From NCBI GenBank assembly GCA_036822055.1, contig DAISIK010000031.1:1-37661 (forward strand): a DNA stretch of 37,661 nt. Direction: 5' to 3'. The position numbers and the translations under genes are program-made. The DNA is from DAISIK01 sp036822055 (GTDB taxonomy: Bacteria; Verrucomicrobiota; Verrucomicrobiia; Opitutales; Puniceicoccaceae). Position 1 is the stretch's first letter. Each line of letters starts with the position of its first letter. The notes beneath the pieces were generated by a model. That model saw only the letters and a list, made by a program, of their open reading frames with translations, was not told the origin of the DNA and did not search any database. Positions 24,685 to 32,580 of the stretch are shown piece after piece.

Positions 24685-25656
24685 GATGTATCCCCCGTAA
24701 AGAACCATGAGGATGAGTCCCTCCCTCCTGGAAAATACCTTTCCGGAGTACATCATTATCCCAACCAGTACCGTTAGGATCAACATACCGGGAAATTCTA
24801 CCCGAAGCATCGAAGCGGGCACCGGAAAGGGCTGCACCAAACCGACCACTCCAATGATCAAACCGATGTTGAACAGATTTGATCCGACAATGTTTCCGAT
24901 CACGATCCCCGTTTCCCCGCGCCTAACCGCCGCGAGGGTAGCCCCCAATTCCGGAAGACTTGTCCCGACCGCCAGGACCGTCAGGCCAATCAAGCCTTCC
25001 GTTATCCCGATACGCCGGGCCGCCACCACCGAGGAATCAACCAGAATCTCGGCCCCCACCATCAGCGCCACTCCTCCGAGAACCACCCAAAGGACCAGAA
25101 TGCCAAGCTTGGAAGTTCCCACCGTCTCCACCACCTCCACTTCGATCTCACCCCGCTTCGCTGCCCTTAAAAGGAAAAAATTCACCGCCACAATCCCTGC
25201 CAGCAGCAGCAACCCGTCCAAACGACCAATCCCACCACCGAGCGCCGCCAGAAGGTAGAAAACAAATGTAGCCACCAACATCATTGGCATCTCCCTCTTC
25301 AGGAGCCGTCGGTGGACCTTGATTGAGGCGATCAGCGCCGCCGAGCCAAGGATCAGGCCAATGTTTGCCGCGTTGCTTCCAACGACATTCCCGGTTGCCA
25401 AATCCGGAGAACCCGCCAGTACCCCGATAAGCGACGTGACCAACTCTGGCATTGAAGTGGCCGCTGACACGATCGTCAGTCCGACCACAACCGAGCTTAC
25501 TTTAAAGCGCAGGGCTATGCCGCTGGAACCACGGGTCAGCCAATCCCCTCCCAGCATCAGCAAAACCAGTCCAATGACCATTAGCCCCGCAAGCATCCAG
25601 CCGGCCAATCCTTCGAATCCGTAACTCAAACCCAAGAACTCCGCTACCACCTTCAT
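24661..25656 (-). CDS. calcium/sodium antiporter (CaCA family, YrbG-like)
   Basis: A 331-aa inner-membrane exchanger with about ten helices in two inverted halves. Each half carries the alpha-repeat signature: A-T-S-M-P-E71-L-V-T-S with G-N-V-V-G-S-N-A-A-N, and G-T-S-L-P-E236-L-G-A-T with G-N-I-V-G-S-N-L-F-N. The two Glu residues bind the transported ions. Family members exchange Na+ (or H+/K+) for Ca2+. Length and layout match YrbG-like bacterial members. The first 20 residues are less hydrophobic and ATG codons 21 and 26 are alternative starts. Confidence 0.93.
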   Translation of the reverse strand: MKVVAEFLGLSYGFEGLAGWMLAGLMVIGLVLLMLGGDWLTRGSSGIALRFKVSSVVVGLTIVSAATSMPELVTSLIGVLAGSPDLATGNVVGSNAANIGLILGSAALIASIKVHRRLLKREMPMMLVATFVFYLLAALGGGIGRLDGLLLLAGIVAVNFFLLRAAKRGEIEVEVVETVGTSKLGILVLWVVLGGVALMVGAEILVDSSVVAARRIGITEGLIGLTVLAVGTSLPELGATLAAVRRGETGIVIGNIVGSNLFNIGLIIGVVGLVQPFPVPASMLRVEFPGMLILTVLVGIMMYSGKVFSRREGLILMVLYGGYIALAAIFQ

Positions 25657-25843
25657 TCCGGCAGCATCAATGCCCTTCCAACCCGTAGCAAATCCATTTT
25701 AGCAGGAGACTCCCGGGCCTTTCCCCAACCTCCATCGCCTCATCTACCTCGGCTAACCAGAGCCTCGTTCCATAGCATCCTGCGAGATCAGCCAGCGACC
25801 GAAGCAGCTCAGTCGATCACCAGCGACCGCTAAAAACGTCCCC
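25657..25843. promoter_or_regulatory. short intergenic region with imperfect direct repeat
   Basis: This 187-base gap precedes the antiporter gene on the minus strand. GATCAGCCAGCGACCG (25786-25801) recurs as GATCACCAGCGACCG (25815-25829), one base shorter, with a 29-base period. The repeat lies close to the end of the amidase gene. It may be a regulator site for the antiporter or a slippage product; no clear promoter is seen. Confidence 0.35.
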
Positions 25844-26584
25844 TTACCACTTGTCAGGAAACCTCTGATGCATCTGGCCAATCGGAAAGTGCTTCCCCGG
25901 GCACAAAGTGTGGTTTCTTCCATCGATCTCCCGGTGCACCCGATAACGCAGTTTGCCGGGCAAGATCGCCCCGAGATAACCGAGCAAGCTGTAGTAGGAT
26001 TGCATCTGCTTCGGCGTTGGGGGGCCGTTCTCAAAATTGCCCACCAGACAAATTCCCACCCCTGTGCGGTTGACTTCCCGGCTGCGAACGTGCCCCCCCT
26101 GGATCTGGCGAGGCCACCGGGGTCCTATCTCTATCTCCCCGTCCTTGGATTTCGTGCCGTTCCCGATCACAAAGTGATAAGCCAGCCCGTTCTCCATCCC
26201 GTTTCCTCGATGGTACCGGTCAAAAATCTCCGCATTGCCACTGTTGGTAGCGCTGTGATGCCCCACAATGTAACGCCAGCTCCGGAAGCCGCCCTGCAAC
26301 GGCTCGGTCACTGCCTTGACTTTGGCAAGGATGTCTCCAGCGACCTCCTGCGGAATCCGCAGGCGATCACCAATCCGGATCAAGTCGCCAGTCAGACCAT
26401 TTTCCTGTTTCAAGGCCGATACGGTCGTCCCATAGGCCACTGCGATTCCGCTCAGCGTGTCTCCCGAAACCACCACGTGGATCCGCTGGGCACCTTGGTT
26501 TCCGTACAACCTGCCCAGACCTCCACCGGTGACCAACAGTAAAGGCAACAGCAGGATGCGCCGACGTGATACTTTTGCTCCCAT
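25844..26584 (-). CDS. LysM domain N-acetylmuramoyl-L-alanine amidase
   Basis: A 246-aa exported protein. Residues 1-30 form a signal with S-R-R-R-I-L-L, resembling a twin-arginine (Tat) motif, before a hydrophobic core. LysM (about 35-78: V-V-S-G-D-T-L-S-G-I-A to L-R-I-P) binds peptidoglycan. The amidase_2/PGRP domain (about 100-235) has H109-H110-S-A-T, Y-H-F-V-I-G, G-I-C-L-V-G-N-F, H217 and T-L-C228-P-G-K; one His of the first pair, H217 and C228 fit the zinc-binding set. It should cleave the bond between muramic acid and L-Ala during wall turnover. The ATG at 26584 is used because the signal begins there; longer in-frame sequence upstream overlaps the HugZ-like gene. Confidence 0.88.
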   Translation of the reverse strand: MGAKVSRRRILLLPLLLVTGGGLGRLYGNQGAQRIHVVVSGDTLSGIAVAYGTTVSALKQENGLTGDLIRIGDRLRIPQEVAGDILAKVKAVTEPLQGGFRSWRYIVGHHSATNSGNAEIFDRYHRGNGMENGLAYHFVIGNGTKSKDGEIEIGPRWPRQIQGGHVRSREVNRTGVGICLVGNFENGPPTPKQMQSYYSLLGYLGAILPGKLRYRVHREIDGRNHTLCPGKHFPIGQMHQRFPDKW

Positions 26585-26693
26585 TACCTTGTCTGGAGTC
26601 CAACATATCCCCCCGCCGTCTGGCAAATAGGATTTGCAGGAATTTCGCCAACCGCTCCCGGCCCGCAACTTTCCCGGAATGCAGAATCCACCC

Positions 26694-27269
26694 CTAGTCT
26701 GCGGTCCGATGCCCCCCGCCTCCGACCCGCCGCTCAACCCCTCGAAAGAGCCGGTCCAGACCAACTCCTTCAATTTGGTAGGCCTGGCCAAATCCAAGTA
26801 CCAGACGGCCCACCTTTTCGGGGACCAGCCTGAATAAGTGAAAATCCAGCATCCGCTTCAGCCCTGCCACTACCCCACCATGCCTCTCTTCCATTGCCTC
26901 AAGAACGCTGTCGAAGTCGGGATCGCCACGCTCGATTTCCCAAACCGTACAGCGAACCGTCAGCCTCCGCAGGGCAAAGATTTCCTTCGCACCGTCCTCA
27001 TCCTCAACCAGAAGGATTGAGGCCGAACTTCCCGCCAGCAAGTTTCGGGTGTGCTGCGCCAGCTCGCTGACGTAAATGTAAAATCCCGTTTCACCGCTCC
27101 ATAAAAAAGGAGCGTAACTTGCCTCTGGATTCCCCTCTCCATCAACCGTGGCCAGCTTTAAGGTCTGCCGCCCACGGATCAGTTTCTCGACCTCATCAAG
27201 GATCCTTTGATCCGCCCGCCTCTTCTCACCGGTTTCCCGGCCCACCGTCCCCTCCTCCGATAAACTCAT
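26694..27269 (-). CDS. HugZ/HutZ-like pyridoxamine-phosphate-oxidase-fold protein
   Basis: A 191-aa split-barrel protein of the HugZ branch of the PNPOx-like family, whose studied members bind haem and degrade it. Evidence: L-K-L-A-T-V-D-G-E-G near the start of the barrel, S-Y-A-P-F and F-Y-I-Y-V-S-E-L-A-Q-H-T-R-N-L, I-F-A-L-R-R-L-T, and the C-terminal D-F-H-L-F-R-L-V-P-E-K with L-G-F-G-Q-A-Y. The tail ends G-G-G-G-H-R-T-A-D, a His that could serve as haem ligand as in some relatives. A flavin role cannot be excluded. The ATG at 27269 is chosen over an upstream TTG (27299). It is divergent from an unknown gene and 109 bases from the amidase. Confidence 0.83.
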   Translation of the reverse strand: MSLSEEGTVGRETGEKRRADQRILDEVEKLIRGRQTLKLATVDGEGNPEASYAPFLWSGETGFYIYVSELAQHTRNLLAGSSASILLVEDEDGAKEIFALRRLTVRCTVWEIERGDPDFDSVLEAMEERHGGVVAGLKRMLDFHLFRLVPEKVGRLVLGFGQAYQIEGVGLDRLFRGVERRVGGGGHRTAD

Positions 27270-27370
27270 CTCCCGCCAGCCTTCCCCGCCTCTGCCCAAT
27301 TAGCGAGAGCAAACCACTTTTTCACGATCCGGGGATCGACAAGCCAACCCGCAAAGTTAAGCATCCCCTC

Positions 27371-27811
27371 ATGCTCCAAACGACCCGAGAGAAAATCCAG
27401 GCTTTTTTGGGAACCCCTCTTTCACACCTCGGAAGGGTTCCTTTCAACGCAGAAGATTCCCTTCGATTTCAGGACAAAGTCTATTTCTTCGAAATCGGAT
27501 TCCTCGACAAATTGTCCGTCTACGTCGTCGCCCAAAAGCTCGATAATTCAACTATCGACGACCTCGAGGCCCGCGGTCTCCGCGCCATCTCCGGCTCAGT
27601 CGCAGAGTGGGTCCTCCTCACCAAGGCCACGCGCGAATTTGACATCAACGACCCGGTCAATGACCTCAAGTGGGCCTACCGACCCGCCAAAAAGGACGAT
27701 CGCATCGTTCGAGAATTGCTCTGCTCTCATCAACAAAGGCGTCGTCAACTCGTCATCTTCGACCCTCTCTGGAGACCTGATCTCAATAAGATTGCAGCCA
27801 CCAGACTCTAA
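27371..27811 (+). CDS. conserved-looking hypothetical protein
   Basis: A 146-aa soluble protein I do not recognise. It has a mixed alpha/beta look: an N-terminal helix (T-T-R-E-K-I-Q-A-F-L), several beta-prone stretches (V-Y-F-F-E-I-G-F, L-S-V-Y-V-V-A-Q-K), then a basic segment near 110-130 (P-A-K-K-D-D-R-I-V-R, Q-Q-R-R-R-Q). There is no signal peptide or membrane segment. The ATG at 27371 is favoured because the frame upstream is low-complexity and overlaps the divergent HugZ-like gene. It precedes the DUF481-TonB operon by 32 bases and could be its first gene or separate. Confidence 0.65.
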   Translation: MLQTTREKIQAFLGTPLSHLGRVPFNAEDSLRFQDKVYFFEIGFLDKLSVYVVAQKLDNSTIDDLEARGLRAISGSVAEWVLLTKATREFDINDPVNDLKWAYRPAKKDDRIVRELLCSHQQRRRQLVIFDPLWRPDLNKIAATRL

Positions 27812-27843
27812 CGCCAGTCTCCAGATTTAATTGTAGATTTGTC

Positions 27844-28878
27844 ATGTCGTTTCACCGCCTTCGTTCGGCTCAGTTCCTTTTGCTCTCAATATTCAGTTCG
27901 AGTCTTCCCCTCTCGTTCTTGTCGGCTGCCGGGGATGCCGTCGTTTTCCTCAACGGAGACCGCCTCAGCGGAACGATTACCTCGGAGACTGAACAGACGA
28001 TTGAGTTTTACTCCGTCACCCTCGGCCAATTGGTCCTGCCCAAAAAACAGATCGCAGAGATTGAGCGGGCTCCTGCCCATCCCTCAACCATACTCGAGAG
28101 CACCGCCTTGGAAGATCCGACTCCCGCAGAGGAGGCCGGGGAGGCCGGAGAGGCTGGGGATTTCCTCGCCCGTTCGGGCAGAATGGCTGCCGACATGCTC
28201 CGCCCATATTCCCCTTTCGGCTGGTCTGGAAAAATTGAACTGGGGATCGGTCTGACCCGTGCGACCTCGTCGTCCGATGCCATCCGTGCCTCGCTCGACG
28301 CTGAAAAAGTTATCGGCCAAAACGAATACTCCACCGGCCTCTACTACGATTTTCAATCAACCGAGGCCGCTGACGGTACTGAATCTGTGGATACCGATCG
28401 CTACGGCGGTTACTTCGGATATACCCGCGTCCTGCCCTACAATTTTACCCTCACAGGCGACACCCGATTGTTCTCCAATCGCATTCAGGCCATCGACCTC
28501 CAATACGATGCCTCCCTTCTTCTCGGTCGTCGGTTCGAAATCTTCGAAACTGGCAGGCTCGAGCTGAATGTGGGACGAACCGCTTCCTACCTTGACCCGA
28601 GTGAGGGTGACTCAGAATGGAGTTTCCTCTGGGAATTCCGTCAATCACTCAAGCTTGACCCCCTTGAGAGCCTCAGTGTCTCGGAAGCCTTGCGCTACCA
28701 GATTGATCCAGAGGACACCGATCGAGACGCCCTCATTTTTGAACTAATCCTCACTTACCGCTTCTCCGAACGCCTCAACTCCGTCCTCCGCTACGAGTAT
28801 GAGGCGAGCAACCTTGCTCAATCCGGAGATCAGGAAGAGGAACAGAGATTTTCCCTCTCGCTCGCTATTCCTTTTTAA
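27844..28878 (+). CDS. DUF481-family outer-membrane beta-barrel protein
   Basis: A 344-aa protein with a signal peptide (about 1-28) and a short N-terminal beta domain with the repeat-like V-F-L-N-G-D-R-L-S-G-T-I. A Glu/Gly/Ala-rich linker (E-E-A-G-E-A-G-E-A-G-D) follows, then a DUF481-type barrel of alternating strands (about 115-344) that ends in Phe, as outer-membrane barrels usually do. DUF481 proteins (YdiY-like) have no firm function; some are linked to acid or salt stress. Its stop overlaps the next start (TAATG), so it is co-translated with a TonB-type machine and may be its outer-membrane partner. That role is an inference. Confidence 0.82.
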   Translation: MSFHRLRSAQFLLLSIFSSSLPLSFLSAAGDAVVFLNGDRLSGTITSETEQTIEFYSVTLGQLVLPKKQIAEIERAPAHPSTILESTALEDPTPAEEAGEAGEAGDFLARSGRMAADMLRPYSPFGWSGKIELGIGLTRATSSSDAIRASLDAEKVIGQNEYSTGLYYDFQSTEAADGTESVDTDRYGGYFGYTRVLPYNFTLTGDTRLFSNRIQAIDLQYDASLLLGRRFEIFETGRLELNVGRTASYLDPSEGDSEWSFLWEFRQSLKLDPLESLSVSEALRYQIDPEDTDRDALIFELILTYRFSERLNSVLRYEYEASNLAQSGDQEEEQRFSLSLAIPF

Positions 28879-29669
28879 TGCGCTCTTCTCTGGCCCTCAT
28901 TTCCACCCCAAACCGGCTCTGGTTGCTACTCCTTCCCTTCCTCGGCGCTGCATTCCTCCCGGCCCTCCCAACCGATCCTCCAGTCGCCTCCGATCAGGCT
29001 GTTCAATACTTCTCCCGCTGGATTGAGATCGAACAAGCAATCGCTGCCCGCGAGGTCGGCTGGCAAAACGAAAAAAACAACCTGACCGCTGAAGCCAGGT
29101 TTCTCGAAGCTGAGCTACGGCATCTCGATCAGGCAATCGCTTCAGCGAATGCCCAGCGGGATCAGCTTCTTCAAAAAGAGGCCCTCGCCTCAACCAGGAC
29201 AGCCGCTAACCGCGATGCCCTCACCCAACTGGAGGGTGCCCTCAACCAGTGGCTCTCCCAAGTACAGTCCCTTGCCGCTGTTTACCCTAAACCCGTTGCC
29301 AAAGAACTCCTGCCACGGCTCCAGAGGGCTTCCCAGCCTTCCGATCCCCTCGTCAGCCGCTTTCAAACAGCCTCCGAGGTCATGGCCTTTCTCCTTGAGA
29401 CATCGTTCTCGGCATCCCTCCATAATGAGCTCCGTCGAACCACCAGCGAAGAGGTGCGCGAGTTTCAAACCCTCTACCTCGGACCCGGATTTGCCTGGTT
29501 TGCCAATGCCGATGGCTCACTCGCAGGCTTCGGAGCCTCAGGCCAGGAGCGATGGACCTGGCAGCTTGCCCCCGGGCATGCTTCTGAGATCGTCGCCGCC
29601 ATTCAGTTCTACCAGGAACCGAATCGTCCTCGCCTCTTTTACCTTCCCGTCCCGATCCTCGATCAGTAG
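28878..29669 (+). CDS. DUF3450-like periplasmic coiled-coil protein
   Basis: A 263-aa exported protein: signal or anchor helix at about 12-32, a coiled coil at about 45-115 (E-A-R-F-L-E-A-E-L-R-H-L-D-Q-A-I), then a compact domain with D-G-S-L-A-G-F-G-A-S-G-Q-E-R-W near the end. This matches proteins annotated DUF3450, which in gamma-proteobacteria lie beside TtpC-ExbB-ExbD-TonB genes. Its role is unknown; a periplasmic helper of the energised complex is likely. It overlaps the DUF481 gene by one base and ends 16 bases before the TtpC-like gene. Confidence 0.78.
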   Translation: MRSSLALISTPNRLWLLLLPFLGAAFLPALPTDPPVASDQAVQYFSRWIEIEQAIAAREVGWQNEKNNLTAEARFLEAELRHLDQAIASANAQRDQLLQKEALASTRTAANRDALTQLEGALNQWLSQVQSLAAVYPKPVAKELLPRLQRASQPSDPLVSRFQTASEVMAFLLETSFSASLHNELRRTTSEEVREFQTLYLGPGFAWFANADGSLAGFGASGQERWTWQLAPGHASEIVAAIQFYQEPNRPRLFYLPVPILDQ

Positions 29670-29685
29670 GCCCTCCCACCATCCC

Positions 29686-31035
29686 ATGCCCATCTTCCGG
29701 ACCTTGATCCTCTTCCTTGGGTTCACCGTCACCTGCGGCAATGCTCTCGCCCAGCCTCGATCCCCCCTCGATACGGCAAGTGCACAAGCCGAGAGATCGC
29801 TTCAAAACCTTCGACTCCTCGAGGAGCGTATCGAAAATGAAAGGGCCCCCCTCGTCGAAAAAATCGATCAACTTCAGATGATCGTCGCCGCCAGACGGAC
29901 CGAGCTACTCTCCCTTCAGGACGCCAATCAGCAACTCCTCGATACCATTCAGCTCAAGGAGCACAGTCAGGCTCGGGAGTCCAAGGCCCTCGATTCCATT
30001 CGCACCCTCTTTTCAGACCTTCTCCGGGACTTTGAATCCCACGTCCATCCCGCTATTCTCTACCGTTACGACGCCGCCCTTCGCAATGCCCGCAGTGGCC
30101 AAACCGAGGCCCTCATCGCGTTTCTCGAGCTCTCCTCCGATGCCTTTCAAATCGCGATCTCTCCTCAGCCCATCACCGTCGAGGCCCTTGATCCGGAGGG
30201 AATCGTTCGTCGCGGACAAGCCTTAATTCTCGGCCCTCTAGGGTTCTTTTTTCAGGACCAAACCCTGGTCGGTCTCCTCTATCCGGACTTCGGTCTCCGC
30301 CCCCGGATGACTCCCCTCGATGGCCTTCCTGCCATTCGCCTTCAACCAGACCTGAGTCAGCCCCAGCTGCTCACCCTGCCCGTTGATCTCAGCCTCGGAG
30401 GAGCTTCCCTCACCCAACTTCCCTGGTACCTTCAATTGCTTCAACACCTGGCCCTCGGAGGCGTTTGGATTTATCCCATCCTCACCCTCGCAGCTCTCTC
30501 ACTCATCGTCATCTTCTTCAAATCGATTCAGTTTGCCCGTCTGCGGGTATCTGCCCCGCTGCCTTCCCGACCTGCGCTCTATCCCGGAGCCCCCTTGCCT
30601 GAGTGGTTGGAGACCATGCCACCCTTCCCCGCCAGGATCGTGCAAGCTACCCTCGAGCTTCCACCTCATGCCACCGAGGGTGCTATCGCCGAGAATCTCG
30701 GCAGCGCTGTCCTTCAGGCTCAAAGCCCCCTGGAAAGAGGTCTCGCCATTCTCTCAATCACCGCTGCCACCGCTCCTCTGCTCGGTCTCCTCGGCACTGT
30801 CACTGGCATCATTCAAACGTTTCAGGTCATCGCGGCGAGCGGTGCCGCCGACCCTCAAGGGCTCTCCGGAGGCATCTCCGAGGCCCTCGTCAGCACCGAG
30901 GTTGGCCTCGTCGTCGCCATTCCTGCCCTCATCGCTCACGCTTTCTTTTCCCGGCGCGTGCAAGGCAGCCTCCAGCGGCTTGATGATTTTGCCTCAAAGG
31001 TCCAGAACCTCTCCACCACTGCTCCATCCCCATGA
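29686..31035 (+). CDS. TtpC-like MotA/TolQ/ExbB proton-channel protein with periplasmic coiled coil
   Basis: A 449-aa protein. A signal peptide (A-L-A at 20-22) leads to a long coiled coil (about 28-105) and a periplasmic domain that resembles the neighbouring DUF3450 protein in its end (D-P-E-G-I-V-R-R-G-Q-A). A transmembrane helix lies at about 255-280, and the MotA/TolQ/ExbB domain at about 330-445 has two helices (A-P-L-L-G-L-L-G-T-V-T-G-I and S-T-E-V-G-L-V-V-A-I-P-A). Vibrio TtpC, needed by the TonB2 system, has this layout. The ATG at 29686 is chosen for its signal peptide; upstream in-frame sequence overlaps the previous gene. It overlaps the short exbB by ATGA. Confidence 0.86.
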   Translation: MPIFRTLILFLGFTVTCGNALAQPRSPLDTASAQAERSLQNLRLLEERIENERAPLVEKIDQLQMIVAARRTELLSLQDANQQLLDTIQLKEHSQARESKALDSIRTLFSDLLRDFESHVHPAILYRYDAALRNARSGQTEALIAFLELSSDAFQIAISPQPITVEALDPEGIVRRGQALILGPLGFFFQDQTLVGLLYPDFGLRPRMTPLDGLPAIRLQPDLSQPQLLTLPVDLSLGGASLTQLPWYLQLLQHLALGGVWIYPILTLAALSLIVIFFKSIQFARLRVSAPLPSRPALYPGAPLPEWLETMPPFPARIVQATLELPPHATEGAIAENLGSAVLQAQSPLERGLAILSITAATAPLLGLLGTVTGIIQTFQVIAASGAADPQGLSGGISEALVSTEVGLVVAIPALIAHAFFSRRVQGSLQRLDDFASKVQNLSTTAPSP

Positions 31036-31493
31036 GGCCCGACTACGATGCCGCCATCGACTTTGTCCTCCAGGCCGGAGGAGTGCTTCTCCTCCCCCTC
31101 GCTTTGGTCGGTTTCTGGCTCTACCACTCCCAGTTCAAGCTTCTTTTTGAGATAGGTCTCTACTACCAATCAGATTGTTCGCCCCCTCCGTTCTCAGCTT
31201 TCAATCGAAAAATCCGTTTCCACTCGATCCTCGTCGCCGTTTGCCCCCTTCTTGGGTTGCTCGGAACCGTCAATGGGATGCTTGCCACCTTTCGCTCCCT
31301 CAACCTCGATCCAAATAGTTCCGTTTCGCTCCTCCTCGCCTCGGACGGCATCGCTCGAGCGCTCGTCACCACTCAGATTGGTCTCCTCCTCGCCATTCCC
31401 GGCACCCTCCTCCTCACCATTTCTCGCAGCCGTCGCAATCGCCTCGAGGCTTTCATTCGCCACCAGCACGCCAGTCTGCTCCACGCTGCCTAA
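31032..31493 (+). CDS. exbB: ExbB-like proton-channel subunit (short)
   Basis: A 153-aa MotA/TolQ/ExbB protein. Helices lie at about 11-30, 65-88 (P-L-L-G-L-L-G-T-V-N-G-M-L) and 107-128 (A-L-V-T-T-Q-I-G-L-L-L-A-I-P-G). With ExbD it forms the inner-membrane proton channel that drives TonB. It is a little shorter than many ExbB2 proteins because the cytoplasmic loop between the first two helices is brief. The start overlaps the TtpC-like stop (ATGA). Confidence 0.88.
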   Translation: MRPDYDAAIDFVLQAGGVLLLPLALVGFWLYHSQFKLLFEIGLYYQSDCSPPPFSAFNRKIRFHSILVAVCPLLGLLGTVNGMLATFRSLNLDPNSSVSLLLASDGIARALVTTQIGLLLAIPGTLLLTISRSRRNRLEAFIRHQHASLLHAA

Positions 31494-31508
31494 GGAACTC
31501 CTCTTCAT

Positions 31509-31919
31509 ATGCGCCTCCGCCGATACCGCGACGACTCCACTGGGGAAAATGCCGAGATCAATCTATCCCCCCTTATCGACGTCGTCTTCATTCTCCTTAT
31601 CTTTTTCATCGTCACTTCCGTCTTTGCAGAGCGGGAGGGAATCGAAATCAACAAGCCTGCCGCCTCCTCCTCCCAACCTCTCAATCAAGAGGCCCTCATC
31701 ATTCAGGTCCACCAAAACGGCACCATCCTCCATCGCAGCGAAGAGCTTTCTCCCGCCAACTTAACCCGCCTCGTCGAGCGTTTTGTCGCTCAGGGAGGGG
31801 CCTCCGTCGTCGTCGAGGCCGATGCCGCCTCCGCTTCCCTCCACCTCGTTCGGGTCGTCGATCTCGCCATTCGGGCCGGGGCTCCCTCCGTCAGCCTCTC
31901 CACCCAGAAAAATGACTGA
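31509..31919 (+). CDS. exbD: ExbD/TolR-family biopolymer transport protein
   Basis: A 136-aa single-pass protein. The cytoplasmic N-terminus is followed by the helix I-N-L-S-P-L-I-D24-V-V-F-I-L-L, in which Asp24 is the conserved proton-carrying residue. The periplasmic domain (about 45-136) has the normal beta-alpha fold, ending in V-V-D-L-A-I-R-A-G-A. It couples proton flow to TonB movement. Its last codons overlap the tonB start by eight bases. Confidence 0.92.
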   Translation: MRLRRYRDDSTGENAEINLSPLIDVVFILLIFFIVTSVFAEREGIEINKPAASSSQPLNQEALIIQVHQNGTILHRSEELSPANLTRLVERFVAQGGASVVVEADAASASLHLVRVVDLAIRAGAPSVSLSTQKND

Positions 31920-32580
31920 GCCAATCCACCCCGCCCATACCTGGGCAACCCGCCTCGGATCCGTTCTCGGAGCCGCCATCATCCTCCTCGGCGTCTTCGG
32001 TCTGGTGCTCTTCGGTGCCGCCATCTCTCTGCCCGAAAGCGCCGCTCTCTCCCTGCCTCCTCCCCTCCCCATTACCAGCCCACCGCCTCCACCTCAGGAA
32101 ATTACAGAAACCGAAGAACCTCCTCTACCCACCCTTTCCCAGCAGATTGCAAAAACCTCGGAACCTCCTTCAGCCCTTCGCCTCGAACCCCTCCAGGTGG
32201 ATTTTCAGGCCCCCCTCCCGGCCGCCCAATTCAGCCTGCCCGATCTCTCCACCCTCACTACCGGGCTCAATACCCGTGAACAGATTGCACGCTTCACGTT
32301 CGACGACCTCGACAACCCGCCCCGAGCCCTCTACGTCCCCCGCCCCCGCATCCCCCTGCGCCTCTCCTCTTCGGGCTTCTCCTCCGGCAGCGTAACCTTC
32401 CTCGTCCATATCGACAAAACCGGCAAAGTCTCCGTCCTCGAGGTGCTCGATTACTCCGACCCCGATCTGGTCAAACCTGCCCGGGACGCCGCCAACCGCT
32501 CCCGCTTCGCTCCCCCCACCCGAAATGGTGAACCCGTCGAAGTTACCGGTAGCTGGCCCCTCCTCATCCAAACGCAATGA
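31912..32580 (+). CDS. tonB: TonB energy-transducing protein
   Basis: A 222-aa protein with an N-terminal membrane anchor (about 16-38), a proline-rich spacer (P-P-P-L-P-I-T-S-P-P-P-P-P near 45-62), an intervening variable stretch, and a C-terminal TonB domain (about 155-222: G-S-V-T-F-L-V-H-I-D-K-T-G-K-V). It should span the periplasm and transmit energy to an outer-membrane protein. No TonB-dependent receptor gene is in the window. The ATG at 31912 lies inside exbD's end; it is favoured over longer upstream frames that lack an anchor. It overlaps the TPR gene by ATGA. Confidence 0.87.
   Translation: MTEPIHPAHTWATRLGSVLGAAIILLGVFGLVLFGAAISLPESAALSLPPPLPITSPPPPPQEITETEEPPLPTLSQQIAKTSEPPSALRLEPLQVDFQAPLPAAQFSLPDLSTLTTGLNTREQIARFTFDDLDNPPRALYVPRPRIPLRLSSSGFSSGSVTFLVHIDKTGKVSVLEVLDYSDPDLVKPARDAANRSRFAPPTRNGEPVEVTGSWPLLIQTQ

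Noticed and set aside
29149..29685. Upstream extension of the TtpC-like frame
   Set aside because: It overlaps the DUF3450-like gene in another frame and is Ser/Pro-rich; a signal peptide begins at 29686.
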